DNA of 64,000 nucleotides, taken from Bacillota bacterium (GTDB lineage: Bacteria > Bacillota > Clostridia > Acetivibrionales > DSM-1351). Shown here piece by piece: positions 18,008 through 27,336 of the stretch (positions are counted from its first letter, which is position 1; each line of letters begins with the position of its first letter). The stretch lies in assembly GCA_023443515.1 (NCBI GenBank), contig JAEZUC010000026.1, positions 31,598-95,597 of the forward strand, written 5' to 3'. The notes beneath the pieces are model-generated. The model ran no database searches and was not told the origin of the DNA. It saw nothing but the letters and a program-made list of their open reading frames with translations. Made by a program: the position numbers and the translations under genes.

Positions 18008-19585
18008 TTAAGTAGTTTTTCCTGTTTTAAAAGCTGATGGAGGCAGATTGGTAATAGCTTTAAATTTACTTAAAAAATATTTTGGATCATTATAACCCAC
18101 AGCACTTGAAATCTCGGACACCTTCATATCCGTTCTCTGAAGAAGCTTTTTAGCTTCTTCTATACGTACAGTATTCAGGTAGTCGTTGAACTGCATACCG
18201 GAAAACTTTTTAAACAGTTGCCCAAGGTACACGGAGTTCATGTAAAAATGCCTTGCTACCTCTTTCAGCTTAACATCCTTGCAATAGTTTTGCTTAATAT
18301 AATTTTTGACCTCTAATACAATATACTGAGGGTTCCCTTGTTTAAAATCATTTATATGGGAAGCTGCACTCAGGCACTGCTTCAAAAATTCACCCTGGAG
18401 CTCCGACATATTCATATGTTCCGCGGTTTTCTGAAAATCCAATGCAAGGGTTAAAAACTCCTTCAGGTCTCCGCTTATCTCCATTATAAGCTTTACTAAC
18501 TCCATCTGAAAACTCATAAGATAAGAAATAATCATCTGAGGCGTGCTGTAGTTTTCTGAAAAATCCTCAAATAGTCTGGATACAACGGGTTCAATTTCTT
18601 CAGCACGGCTTGACCTTATGAGTTCTAACAGCTTATTATAATTTTCAGTACACAATTCAAAATTAATATTTAATCCCTTAACGTTCTCATAGGGTATGAG
18701 ACTTTTTTCAGGAGAATAAAATTTAAAGCCAATGGCAAAAAGAGCCTGTCTATATGCTTTGCTTATCGATGCTAGGCCCTTTTCAGAATCACTTATTGAA
18801 GCGTAAACCGCGTCCCCAAAAATTTGATTTAATTGTAATAGCAGACTCTGTGCCAGCTCTTCAAGTGAATTATAGAACGGCATTTTCTCACTGGCAATTA
18901 TGCCGATTCTTCCTTTCCCATCTTCAAATATACGAAACTGAAAAGCCGGATCAAGAGCATCTTCTATAACCCTTCCGGCTTTTGTTTTATTCATATTCAA
19001 TCCTGTTTTTTCTTCTGCCTGAGTCCAGCTGTCAGCTGAATCAATCTCAAAAAGTATGCACCGGACTTCCTCCTCCTCTGCAATATCAAGAAGCATACCT
19101 ACCCTACCTATGAGGGACGGTTTATTATCTCCGTTTATCAATCTCATAATGCTCTGATTTGCTATGAAGGAAAGCTGTTTATTTACATTTTCTGTTTTTT
19201 TTCGTTCCTGTCTGATCTGTTCTGCCAGTTTTGTAACAACACTATTCAATTCAGCATCATCCAAGGGTTTTAGCAAATAGTTACTGGCATTGTACAGCAT
19301 AGCACGTTTGGCATAGGAAAAATCGTCATAGCCGCTGAGTATAACATATTTTGCAGTAGATTTTAGTTTTTCGTTTGACAGCCTGATTAATTCCAGTCCA
19401 TCTATTCCGGGCATGCTTATGTCTGTTATTATAAGATCAGGGTTGCATACTCTCACAATTTCCAGTGCATCCTCACCATTTGATGCTTCGCCGCAAATTC
19501 TAAAGCCATGTGCTTCCCAGTCCATCATAACCTTCAGCCCCTCAAGAACATATGGTTCATCATCTACAAGAAGAACTTTCAACAT
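18008..19585 (-). CDS. YesN-type response regulator with AraC domain (second)
   Basis: A 525-residue regulator. The receiver has the phospho-acceptor D55 in IITDISMPG. The middle region is variable, and a C-terminal AraC helix-turn-helix spans about 425-520 (KYFLSKFKAITNLPPSAFK). An in-frame TTG three codons upstream overlaps the spacing of the AAGGAAGG site, so the ATG at 19585 is the better start. It lies between the polysaccharide deacetylase gene upstream and the YesM kinase gene downstream (18 bases), so it is likely the co-translated partner of that kinase. Its regulon may be the CUT1 operon at 20540-23693. Confidence 0.92.
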   Translation of the reverse strand: MLKVLLVDDEPYVLEGLKVMMDWEAHGFRICGEASNGEDALEIVRVCNPDLIITDISMPGIDGLELIRLSNEKLKSTAKYVILSGYDDFSYAKRAMLYNASNYLLKPLDDAELNSVVTKLAEQIRQERKKTENVNKQLSFIANQSIMRLINGDNKPSLIGRVGMLLDIAEEEEVRCILFEIDSADSWTQAEEKTGLNMNKTKAGRVIEDALDPAFQFRIFEDGKGRIGIIASEKMPFYNSLEELAQSLLLQLNQIFGDAVYASISDSEKGLASISKAYRQALFAIGFKFYSPEKSLIPYENVKGLNINFELCTENYNKLLELIRSSRAEEIEPVVSRLFEDFSENYSTPQMIISYLMSFQMELVKLIMEISGDLKEFLTLALDFQKTAEHMNMSELQGEFLKQCLSAASHINDFKQGNPQYIVLEVKNYIKQNYCKDVKLKEVARHFYMNSVYLGQLFKKFSGMQFNDYLNTVRIEEAKKLLQRTDMKVSEISSAVGYNDPKYFLSKFKAITNLPPSAFKTGKTT

Positions 19586-19654
19586 TTTATGCAACCTTCC
19601 TTATAAAATTATTTATGCAAGTTAGTTGACAAATTCACTATCCTCTTAAATATT

Positions 19655-20455
19655 TTAGCGGAATACAAGGCTTTGTCCTGCTTTTAATTCAACCGCACTC
19701 CCGCCGTCTCTTGAAAGCCATACCGAAACAGCACTCGGATTGTATACTATTGTTTGATCAACGCTGAGTATCAATCCCTTAATTGAACATATATAATCTT
19801 TTATTTCTATATTGGTAGCATACCATACTGTCGGGTCATCAGCAGCCTCCTTACAAAAATCTTCAATAACCTCCCAGTTATTTTCCCTGTAAAATTCAAA
19901 GCTGTGACCCCAAATATAAAACAATGGCAGTTTTAGCCATGGTGGCGGATTTTTAAAATCTTTAAGCTTATCCTTTATATTACTATTATGATGACAAGTA
20001 GGGTGCCATTCCAAAAAATCTGAAGGCATAAAAAATCCGCCTGTTGCATTAACTGTACGTGAATACTCTATACCTAATACATCCAGTGCATTTACTATGC
20101 GGGAATCATATTCACCAAAAGGATATGACATTCCTCTTATAGGATAGCCGACTATATTTTCCAGCGCTCTTCTATCTTCTCTTATCTCCTCTATAATCTG
20201 TTCTTTTGACAGTTTTGTTAAATACGGATGAGTCACACTGTGGCAGGAGACTTCATGTCCTTTATATAACGTTTCTACCTCTTCCTTTGTTATAAATCCA
20301 TCAGTACTCAGAGTTCCTGAGTTTATATGAAAGGTTCCCTTCATATTGTACTTGTTAAATATCTCCACAAGTCTCCGATCATGTACCTGACCATCATCAT
20401 AACTAAATGTTAAGGCCTTTTTTTTGCCTTGAGGGTAATAGAATTCGTATCTCAT
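19655..20455 (-). CDS. Polysaccharide deacetylase-family protein (CE4/NodB fold), no signal peptide
   Basis: A 266-residue protein with a NodB-like core. FSYDDGQVHD near residue 18 carries the catalytic and metal-binding aspartates, and SCHSVTHPYL near residue 74 carries the HxxxH metal ligands. There is no signal peptide or membrane segment, so it should be cytoplasmic. About 50 C-terminal residues form a beta-rich tail. It is the last gene of the transporter operon (binding protein, two permeases, deacetylase). Removal of acetyl groups from imported acetylated xylo-oligosaccharides is a reasonable inference, not shown. The more distant motifs of classic chitin deacetylases are not obvious. 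Confidence 0.8.
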   Translation of the reverse strand: MRYEFYYPQGKKKALTFSYDDGQVHDRRLVEIFNKYNMKGTFHINSGTLSTDGFITKEEVETLYKGHEVSCHSVTHPYLTKLSKEQIIEEIREDRRALENIVGYPIRGMSYPFGEYDSRIVNALDVLGIEYSRTVNATGGFFMPSDFLEWHPTCHHNSNIKDKLKDFKNPPPWLKLPLFYIWGHSFEFYRENNWEVIEDFCKEAADDPTVWYATNIEIKDYICSIKGLILSVDQTIVYNPSAVSVWLSRDGGSAVELKAGQSLVFR

Positions 20456-20539
20456 GTCATTAATCGTCCTTTTATTTCATTTTACAACACAATAAGTAAA
20501 AAGCCAAATGGTTTTATTCGACAAAGTAATTTTCACAAA

Positions 20540-21394
20540 TTAACCCTTAACAGCGCCCGCTACAAGACTTTTTTGAACTTGTTTGTTTAAAAACAGATAT
20601 ATCAGCAGTGTCGGAATAGTTGCAACTACCAGCGCCGCGCCTATAGGGCCCCAAGATGTCTGATACTGTCCTGACATGGATTGGATTCCGACTGTCAGAG
20701 TTTTTGCCGTATCTTTACTTATAAATACTACCGCAAACATCAATTCATTCCATGCCTGCAGAAATGTAAATATAGCCACTGTTGCAATTGCAGGACGCAG
20801 GAGTGGAAGAATTATGCTTATAAATGTTCTGTATATGTTACAGCCATCAATACATGCGGCTTCTTCCAAATCTCTGGGTATTGAGTCAAGAAACCCTGAT
20901 ATAATCATGATTGCCATAGGTATTGCAAATGCAGTGTATGGAATTATCAAAGACCAAATAGTATTAATTATGTGGAAAGTTTTCATCATATAGAAAACAG
21001 GGAGCAAAGCAGCGTGTATTGGTATCATCAGACCCAAAAGCATAAGTGACATAGATACCTTCTGAAACTTCCATTTCATTCTTATCATAGCATATGTCGA
21101 CATTGTTGCAACAACTATAGTTAAAAGGATTGTTAAACCTGTTACAAATGTACTGTTAAAAAGGTATGTTCCCACTTTTCCACCGGAAAAGGCCTGAGAA
21201 TAGTTTTTCCAAATGAAATGTTTCGGAAGTCCTGCTATATTTCCTCCGAATATTTCGGAATTATTCTTTAGTGAAAAGCTTATAAGCCAGTAAATAGGGA
21301 AAAGAGAAGTTATTGTCCATATTCCGAGTATTACATATATTATTTTATTTATTATGTAACTTAAGGGAGAAGATTTTACTTTTGATATTTTCAT
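20540..21394 (-). CDS. ABC sugar transporter permease, MalG-like
   Basis: A 284-residue CUT1 permease with about six membrane helices and the EAA loop EEAACIDGCNIYRTFISIILP starting at residue 167. A longer frame exists, but GGAGG stands eight bases before the ATG at 21394, so this start is used. It follows its partner permease by 15 bases and precedes the deacetylase gene. It is of the MalG/AraQ type and differs from the LplC-like permeases elsewhere in the window, so this importer probably has a different ligand. Confidence 0.9.
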   Translation of the reverse strand: MKISKVKSSPLSYIINKIIYVILGIWTITSLFPIYWLISFSLKNNSEIFGGNIAGLPKHFIWKNYSQAFSGGKVGTYLFNSTFVTGLTILLTIVVATMSTYAMIRMKWKFQKVSMSLMLLGLMIPIHAALLPVFYMMKTFHIINTIWSLIIPYTAFAIPMAIMIISGFLDSIPRDLEEAACIDGCNIYRTFISIILPLLRPAIATVAIFTFLQAWNELMFAVVFISKDTAKTLTVGIQSMSGQYQTSWGPIGAALVVATIPTLLIYLFLNKQVQKSLVAGAVKG

Positions 21395-21409
21395 TGCTAA
21401 TTCCTCCAA

Positions 21410-22294
21410 TCAATCAATAGAGACTTTTTTAAATAGTCTGTTAATTAGGGCTGTAAACAGGAAACATTCCATAATAATGAATACTGCCATCGCACTTCCA
21501 TATCCGTATTTATAACTCATGAATATGGTTTTTACCATCAATGTACTCGGAACCTCCGTTGCACCAGCCGGCCCTCCGTTTGTCAGAACATATATCAAAT
21601 CAAATATTTTTAAAGACCCTATTGCCGAGAAGGTTATACTTACTTTAAGCATTGGTGTTATTAAAGGAATAGTTATTCTGAAAGCTGTTGATATTCCTGT
21701 TGAACCGTCTATTAAAGCCGCTTCAAATATATCCGGTGAAATTGACTTGATTGCTGCATACATAAGTAACATATGATATCCTACGTACTGCCACAATATA
21801 GGAACAAATGTAGCTCCCAGAGCAGTTTTAGAATCTCCTAGCCAATTCTGAGCCCAACTGTCCAGCCCGATATTCCTAAAAAATACATTCAACAGACCGT
21901 AATCGGGATTGTAAATTTTCATCCATAGCTGCCCTATTACTACTGTAGATATTATAACCGGAACAAAATAAGCTCCTCTGAAAAAGCCCTCGCCCTTTAT
22001 CCCTCTTGCAAGGATTAGCGCAAGGATAAGTGATACAGGAAGCTGTATAAATACTGATACCAGAAGAAATATAAAAGAGTTCTTAACGGATAAAGGAAAT
22101 CCGTCTACATTGTCTACAAAGAGCTTCTTAAAGTTATCTATCCCTATAAAGGTGGACTTTCCAATTCCATCCCAATCCAGTGTACTGTAATACGCTGACA
22201 TTATTACAGGCGCTGCAATTATTGCAACAAAAAATAGAATGGCCGGAAACATAAATATAAGAATAGCTTTTTTATCTGAGAATACTTTATCCAT
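21410..22294 (-). CDS. ABC sugar transporter permease, MalF-like
   Basis: A 294-residue CUT1 permease with about six membrane helices and the EAA loop EAALIDGSTGISTAFRITIP from residue 191. The frame is open 16 codons further, but that extension runs into the hairpin at 22316-22351. GGAGATTATATT precedes the ATG at 22294, so that start is right. It forms a heterodimer with the MalG-like permease encoded just downstream. The ATPase is not encoded here. Confidence 0.9.
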   Translation of the reverse strand: MDKVFSDKKAILIFMFPAILFFVAIIAAPVIMSAYYSTLDWDGIGKSTFIGIDNFKKLFVDNVDGFPLSVKNSFIFLLVSVFIQLPVSLILALILARGIKGEGFFRGAYFVPVIISTVVIGQLWMKIYNPDYGLLNVFFRNIGLDSWAQNWLGDSKTALGATFVPILWQYVGYHMLLMYAAIKSISPDIFEAALIDGSTGISTAFRITIPLITPMLKVSITFSAIGSLKIFDLIYVLTNGGPAGATEVPSTLMVKTIFMSYKYGYGSAMAVFIIMECFLFTALINRLFKKVSID

Positions 22295-22315
22295 AATATA
22301 ATCTCCATTTCTTAT

Positions 22316-22351
22316 AAAAAGGAGTTGGAATACGTATCCCAACTCCTTTTT
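22316..22351 (-). terminator. Hairpin with T run between binding protein and permease
   Basis: Perfect 13-bp stem AAAAAGGAGTTGG / CCAACTCCTTTTT with a short centre. On the minus strand it ends in TTTTT, so it can act as a partial terminator between the binding-protein gene and its permease genes. Since those genes need each other, read-through is expected. Confidence 0.75.
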
Positions 22352-22382
22352 ATTGTTATCATTTTATAATGAATAACTTTTA

Positions 22383-23693
22383 CTATTTATTCATTGTCTG
22401 AAGGTCTTTACAGAATTGTTCAGGAGTTATCTTTTTAGCAAACAATTCAGAAGACTTGTTCATGTACAGTTGAGAATCATCACCCTCTAAAAATGTATTC
22501 CACCAAAGGGTATATGTCTTTGCGTCCTTTGTAAGATTAACCAGTTTAAGAGTTAAAGGATCAATTTTTGATTCATCAACTGAAATGTTCCAGGTCGGTA
22601 AACCTGCACCTGAGAGATATATTTCTTTTGAAAAACTCTGAGCAACAGTTTTCAAAGTCTTAACTGCTTCTTCTTTATGTTCTGTGTTTGCATTAACAAC
22701 AAATATTTCTGAAACTCCACCTGTAAAGTCATTGATATCGCTCTTATCGCTAATTGAAGGGAACTTGATAATATCAATCTTGTCTTTGATCTTACTGTCA
22801 GGTTTCATAATATTACCGATTGTCCAGCTTCCGTTAAAGTACATCGGAATTTTTCCTTCATAGAAAGGTACTTCTGATTCGTCTCTTGTTACACCCATTG
22901 CACCGTCAGTAAACGCCTTTAGATCAATAAGTTCTTGGAACTTTTTAGCTCCTTCTATAAGTGCCGGGTCTTCAAATGAACCCTGCTTGCTTAATGCTTT
23001 GTAACAGGTATCGTATCCGGCTTGTCTTGTTTGCAGGATATCCAGGTACATACCAATAGTCCATGTATCCTTTGCGCCCACTGCCATTGGAGTAATTCCT
23101 TTTGCACGGAATGCCTTAACTGCTGCAACAAGGTCATCCCACGTTTCGGGAACCTTTACACCGTTCTGTTGGAATAATTCTTTGTTGATAAAAAATGTAC
23201 CTATTGACATTGAGTGAGGCAAGCCGTAAAACTTATCGTTAAAGGTCATATTATCCAATGTTCCCGGTAGAATTTTGCTCTTTGTCTCATCGTCGATGTA
23301 TTCGTTCAATGGTAAAAGTTTTCCTGCATCAACAAAGGACTTCATGTATCCGCCGCCCCAGTAAAAGAATATATCAGGTGCTTCATTTGCTGCAACTGCT
23401 GCTCTGATTTTTGTCTTGTAGGTTTCGTTTTCCGTAGCGTCTACTTTAAGAGTGATATCAGGATTTGATTTTTGGAAATCTGCCAATACTTTTTCAAAAG
23501 GAGCTTTGCTGGATTCTGAATCCGCTGCCCAAATATGCCACAGTGACAATGAGACCGGTTTCTTGCTTTCAGCGGAACTGTTACCCGCACTTGAGCTATC
23601 GTCCGTTGTGGTGGAATTTCCACATGCCGCTGAGGTTGCTAAAATAGCTGTTGCCATTAATGCAGCACATAACTTCTTTGTTAACTTATGCAT
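22383..23693 (-). CDS. Extracellular sugar-binding lipoprotein, CUT1 (MalE-like family)
   Basis: A 436-residue solute-binding protein. The lipobox SAAC puts the lipidated cysteine at C24, followed by a Ser/Thr-rich linker and a type I sugar-binding fold starting with SLWHIWAADSESSKAPFE. It is about 130 residues shorter than the LplA-like protein at 12727-14430 and belongs to a different subfamily. It heads the operon with the MalF- and MalG-like permeases and the deacetylase. The YesM/YesN pair upstream (23804-27185) ends only 110 bases before it and is a likely controller. ATG follows GGGAGGAAACATAA. Confidence 0.9.
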   Translation of the reverse strand: MHKLTKKLCAALMATAILATSAACGNSTTTDDSSSAGNSSAESKKPVSLSLWHIWAADSESSKAPFEKVLADFQKSNPDITLKVDATENETYKTKIRAAVAANEAPDIFFYWGGGYMKSFVDAGKLLPLNEYIDDETKSKILPGTLDNMTFNDKFYGLPHSMSIGTFFINKELFQQNGVKVPETWDDLVAAVKAFRAKGITPMAVGAKDTWTIGMYLDILQTRQAGYDTCYKALSKQGSFEDPALIEGAKKFQELIDLKAFTDGAMGVTRDESEVPFYEGKIPMYFNGSWTIGNIMKPDSKIKDKIDIIKFPSISDKSDINDFTGGVSEIFVVNANTEHKEEAVKTLKTVAQSFSKEIYLSGAGLPTWNISVDESKIDPLTLKLVNLTKDAKTYTLWWNTFLEGDDSQLYMNKSSELFAKKITPEQFCKDLQTMNK

Positions 23694-23719
23694 TTATGTT
23701 TCCTCCCTTTCCCTATCCA

Positions 23720-23749
23720 GACCCTTGGGTCATTTATAGGTAAATTATA
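23720..23749 (-). promoter_or_regulatory. Probable promoter and dyad before the second binding-protein gene
   Basis: A -10 TATAAT (23744-23749) on the minus strand has no clear -35 box. A palindrome, GACCC-TT-GGGTC (23720-23731), begins about 13 bases after it. This resembles the arrangement at 14476-14523. Confidence 0.4.
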
Positions 23750-23803
23750 GTTTTTATATAGTAAGGAGTGAATGTAATATTTTTACGAATACAAGTAAAT
23801 TTT

Positions 23804-25408
23804 TTACTTCTGCTTTTTATAGTCATTTATGGAATACCCTGTGTATTTCTTAAAACATTTCCCGAAATAGTTTGGGTCCGGTATCCCCACTTTTTCAGCC
23901 ACCTCATATGCCACGGCATCGCAAGTGTCAAATAACTCAATTGCTTTCTGTATCCTGAGGTGGGTTAAATATTCTACAAAAGTATAGCCGGTGTGTTGCT
24001 TAAAGGTCCTACTCAGATAACTTGGGTTAATAAAAAAATGCGATGCCAGTGCTGTTAATGTGAGCTCGGAATTTGATAAATTGTCTTTTAGGTAGGAAAT
24101 TATATTATCCATGATACTTTTTTTCTTTTTTTCACGCAAGAGGTTTATAGCTTTTGTGAGTTTTTCCACAACCGCTGTTATGTAAGCCTCTATTTCTGAT
24201 AGGGTATTAAATTCAAGCACATCCGCGTATAACGATGATACCGAACCAAAAATTTCATTCAGATTAAGATCCATTTCGCTTATGGAGTTCAGTATTTCCG
24301 TTATCATACTTATACCCATAATCCTAAGTTCGTTACTGCTTGTTAGGCTATTACTGTTTATTCTGAAAAATCTTTTATGCAGCAGTTCATTCGCCTTGTC
24401 TTCGATTCCGGCTCTTATATAAAAAGTAATCTCTTCCATACCAATATTAACCTTGTGTATATAAGACGACTTCTCCCTGTCTATACATATATCCCTGTAT
24501 TGAATTACTATGTTGTTGCCGTAAATGGCCTTGTAGTTCAGTGCTTCAAGAGCCTCTTTGTATCCCTGGTGTAGCTTATCCAGCTCTGTATAACTATTAC
24601 TAAGTCCAATACTAATATCGCATTTTAATTTATTTATTATCATTGTCTTGATTTGCTCACAGCACTCCGGCAAATTTACTTGTTTGTCTGAATTAATAAT
24701 TACAGTTTTTCCGCTGTTATTGTCAAACACTATAACATTTTTATCCGCCTTGAAGTATTGCTTTATTATATCAATATACAGAATCTGATGGACAATCGTG
24801 TTTTCCTGATCCTTTATACTAGGTGCATCTCCCACGGAAACTACAGCTATCTGAAAATACTCCCTAAGCATAGTCAGATTATAATACTCAATTTTTTCGT
24901 TAATATCCTGCGGTAAATTGTTTGATACAACCAGGTCATTAAGAAACTTTTCAATTAGTATAGGAAGGCTCTTCTTGAGTTTCTCCCTAACCTTGTTATA
25001 TTCATCTCTGTCAATTCTTTCATTCAATATTTTCTTTTGTATATTTTCAATTGATTCCTTTATTTCACTTCTTTTTATCGGTTTTAGCAAAAAATCGGAA
25101 ATTCCCATCTTTATTCCCTGCTTTGCATACTCAAACTCTTCATATGCAGTCAACACAATAACTTTTATTGTAGGGTAGTTTTCCGCAATCAGCCGTGCAA
25201 ATTCCAAGCCATCCATGAAAGGCATCTTTATATCTGTTATAATCAGGTCCGGCAGCAATTCGTCCACAAGATTAAGTCCCTCCTGACCACTGGAGGCTTC
25301 ACCTGCTATTTCAAAACCCATAGCATCCCAATCCAGTATTAAGCGAAGAAGGTTCCTTGTATTTTCTTCATCATCAACAAACATAACCTTTAATTTATCT
25401 TGTTTCAT
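23804..25408 (-). CDS. YesN-type response regulator with AraC domain (third)
   Basis: A 534-residue regulator. The receiver has phospho-acceptor D59 in IITDIKMPF and lysine in FLLKPIKRSE. A long, partly coiled middle region follows, and a C-terminal AraC helix-turn-helix spans about 430-530 (NYFGKCFKKYTGYSINDYKK). Its ATG overlaps the end of the kinase gene by 14 bases, which points to translational coupling. AGGAGG stands before the start inside the kinase gene. The nearest downstream target is the operon that begins with the binding-protein gene at 23693. Confidence 0.92.
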   Translation of the reverse strand: MKQDKLKVMFVDDEENTRNLLRLILDWDAMGFEIAGEASSGQEGLNLVDELLPDLIITDIKMPFMDGLEFARLIAENYPTIKVIVLTAYEEFEYAKQGIKMGISDFLLKPIKRSEIKESIENIQKKILNERIDRDEYNKVREKLKKSLPILIEKFLNDLVVSNNLPQDINEKIEYYNLTMLREYFQIAVVSVGDAPSIKDQENTIVHQILYIDIIKQYFKADKNVIVFDNNSGKTVIINSDKQVNLPECCEQIKTMIINKLKCDISIGLSNSYTELDKLHQGYKEALEALNYKAIYGNNIVIQYRDICIDREKSSYIHKVNIGMEEITFYIRAGIEDKANELLHKRFFRINSNSLTSSNELRIMGISMITEILNSISEMDLNLNEIFGSVSSLYADVLEFNTLSEIEAYITAVVEKLTKAINLLREKKKKSIMDNIISYLKDNLSNSELTLTALASHFFINPSYLSRTFKQHTGYTFVEYLTHLRIQKAIELFDTCDAVAYEVAEKVGIPDPNYFGKCFKKYTGYSINDYKKQK

Positions 25409-27185
25409 CTAATGCCTCCTGATGTATAGGTATTTTCAAAGTAATTCTCGTACCCTTTTTATAAGTACTTTCAATACTATACAAATCTTCTCGTTCATAA
25501 TATATTTTAATTCTTTGTATGGTTCCCCTCAAACCAAAACTATGTAGATTGCTATTAAGCTGATTGTCCTGCAAAAGCTTCAGATCCTCTTCTTTCATTC
25601 CCAGTCCATTATCCTCAACAACAAAAACAACATGTTCATTCTCTATTCTTGAAGATATGTATATCTCTCCGTGTTCACCTTTAGGCTTTATTCCGTGGTA
25701 AATTGAATTTTCAACAAGTGGCTGCAGAATAAGCTTTACAGTTTCAAACTTAAAAGTGTCTTCGTTCAAATCATAGTGTACTGTGAAAATGTCACCATAC
25801 CGTAGAAGTTGCAAATATACGTAATCCTTTACAATCTCTATTTCATCTGCAACAGATATGATTTCGCTTCCCTTACTTAAGCTTTTTCTATAGTAGCCTC
25901 CCATTGCTTCTATTGCCTCATATAATTCTTCATTTCTGCCTGCCAGTGCAAGATACCCCATTGCATCTAACGTATTATACAAAAAGTGGGGCTTTATCTG
26001 CTCCTGAAGTATATTAAGCTCAGCTTTACGCTTAGTTCTTTGTTCATTTACAATTTTCTTTATAAGATTTTGTATCTCGACTACCATTAGGTTGTATCCG
26101 TTTTTAAGCTTACCTATTTCATCATTGACAGTTTCCATCTCTACAATTTTAAATTCCCCTTGTTCAACTGCTTTCATTGAATTTAACAACTTATGTATAG
26201 GTGATGTTATGAGCCTTGAAACAAATACTATTCCAATGCAAAGCAATATACCGTTTAGTATAATTATTAATAAACTTACCATCTTATACAAAGAACCTTC
26301 AGCTTCCAGCTGCTCTAAGGGTATACCTATTATCATTTTCCATCCGTACTTCTCTAAAAACATTGTTGAGTACAGATATGGCTTATCATTATGGTCGAAA
26401 ACGGAGGATTTGTAGGGCATGTTTGCCTGTTCTACTAAAAGATTCTGATACTCTTCTTGTTCCAGGTCATCGTTGGTAGAAATAATCTGATTGTTTTCAT
26501 CAAGTATGATTATTCGTGTCCCGTATTTCTGCACTATTTCACTATAGCAATTCCTAAATCCATCCTCAGATATATTTACCATTAATAAGCCAATGGGATT
26601 TTGAGTAGTCGTGTTGTTTATTATTCGAAGCAGAGACATGGTCTTTTCACCTGTTGTTATATTAAAAATCCGGTCTGCATTCAGCCTTACTATATAATAT
26701 CCCTTCTGTTTAGCAACATCATCATACCACCATGCATCTTTTATATTTTTTATATTTAGTTTTTTAAGAGATTTTTTATCAGAACCATATCGATTACCAT
26801 AATTGTCAAAAATATAAACAGACTTTATGTGTGGCGTTGAATCCATAAGTGTTACAAGATAGCCTGAAATCTTTCGCTGGGTTTCCAGGGTGTTAGACAT
26901 GTTCTGATCTGTTAATAAGTCCTGTATATCAAGATTCGCCATAATTGTACGGGAATTGAAGCTCATATTGTCAAGCATACTGTATATGTTTGACTTCAGC
27001 GGATACAACGTTTGCATGGATAAATCCCTGTTCTTTTGAAGCGCCAAATGGTAATTTAATCTGTAGTAAACAACGGAGGTCAATATTACCGATAGGATGA
27101 GAAATGCAAGGTATAATATAGTCATCTTTGCAGATATGTTTAAATTGGAATAAATAAGCTTGCATAAACTTTTTAACTTTTTCAT
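25395..27185 (-). CDS. YesM-type membrane sensor histidine kinase (second)
   Basis: A 596-residue kinase with membrane helices at about 20-42 and 303-323. The extracellular sensor region lies between them, followed by a HAMP linker, the kinase core with H400 in QIKPHFLYNTLD, and the ATP-binding N and G boxes QPLVENSIYHG and VVEDNGLGM. The frame is open to 27224, but that ATG lies right behind an extended -10 box and has no ribosome binding site, so the start is placed at 27185. It overlaps its response-regulator gene by 14 bases. The signal is unknown, presumably a sugar. Confidence 0.9.
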   Translation of the reverse strand: MKKLKSLCKLIYSNLNISAKMTILYLAFLILSVILTSVVYYRLNYHLALQKNRDLSMQTLYPLKSNIYSMLDNMSFNSRTIMANLDIQDLLTDQNMSNTLETQRKISGYLVTLMDSTPHIKSVYIFDNYGNRYGSDKKSLKKLNIKNIKDAWWYDDVAKQKGYYIVRLNADRIFNITTGEKTMSLLRIINNTTTQNPIGLLMVNISEDGFRNCYSEIVQKYGTRIIILDENNQIISTNDDLEQEEYQNLLVEQANMPYKSSVFDHNDKPYLYSTMFLEKYGWKMIIGIPLEQLEAEGSLYKMVSLLIIILNGILLCIGIVFVSRLITSPIHKLLNSMKAVEQGEFKIVEMETVNDEIGKLKNGYNLMVVEIQNLIKKIVNEQRTKRKAELNILQEQIKPHFLYNTLDAMGYLALAGRNEELYEAIEAMGGYYRKSLSKGSEIISVADEIEIVKDYVYLQLLRYGDIFTVHYDLNEDTFKFETVKLILQPLVENSIYHGIKPKGEHGEIYISSRIENEHVVFVVEDNGLGMKEEDLKLLQDNQLNSNLHSFGLRGTIQRIKIYYEREDLYSIESTYKKGTRITLKIPIHQEALDETR

Positions 27186-27229
27186 TCTTATGCAAGTACC
27201 CCCTTTGAATATTGGACCACACATTTGAA

Positions 27230-27238
27230 ATTATAGCA
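27230..27238 (-). promoter_or_regulatory. Extended -10 promoter of the second YesM/YesN pair
   Basis: TGCTATAAT on the minus strand (TATAAT at 27230-27235 with the TGn extension) with only a weak TACAAC-like -35. It lies about 45 bases before the chosen kinase start and just after the terminator at 27281-27319, so the pair forms its own transcription unit. Confidence 0.6.
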
Positions 27239-27280
27239 TATTTTACATCCGGGTTGTATGAAGTTCTGGCATTGTAGAAA

Positions 27281-27319
27281 CCAAAAACCCACCCGGAGCA
27301 AGTCCAAGTGGGTTTTTGG
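27281..27319 (-). terminator. Terminator after the third sugar-importer operon
   Basis: Perfect 12-bp inverted repeat CCAAAAACCCAC / GTGGGTTTTTGG with a 15-base loop. On the minus strand the 3' arm carries TTTTT followed by GGTTTC. It stands 17 bases after the stop of the binding-protein gene. Confidence 0.75.
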
Positions 27320-27336
27320 TTATACGCATTTAATTT

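Noticed and set aside
22295..22342. Longer N-terminus for the MalF-like permease
   Set aside because: The extra codons run into a terminator-like hairpin; the internal ATG has GGAGATTATATT.
23780..23810. AAGTAAA-TTT-TTTACTT as terminator of the third response-regulator gene
   Set aside because: It is AT-only, overlaps the stop codon and has no T run on the minus strand, so it would be very weak.
27186..27224. Longer N-terminus for the second YesM kinase
   Set aside because: Its ATG is six bases behind the extended -10 box and has no ribosome binding site.
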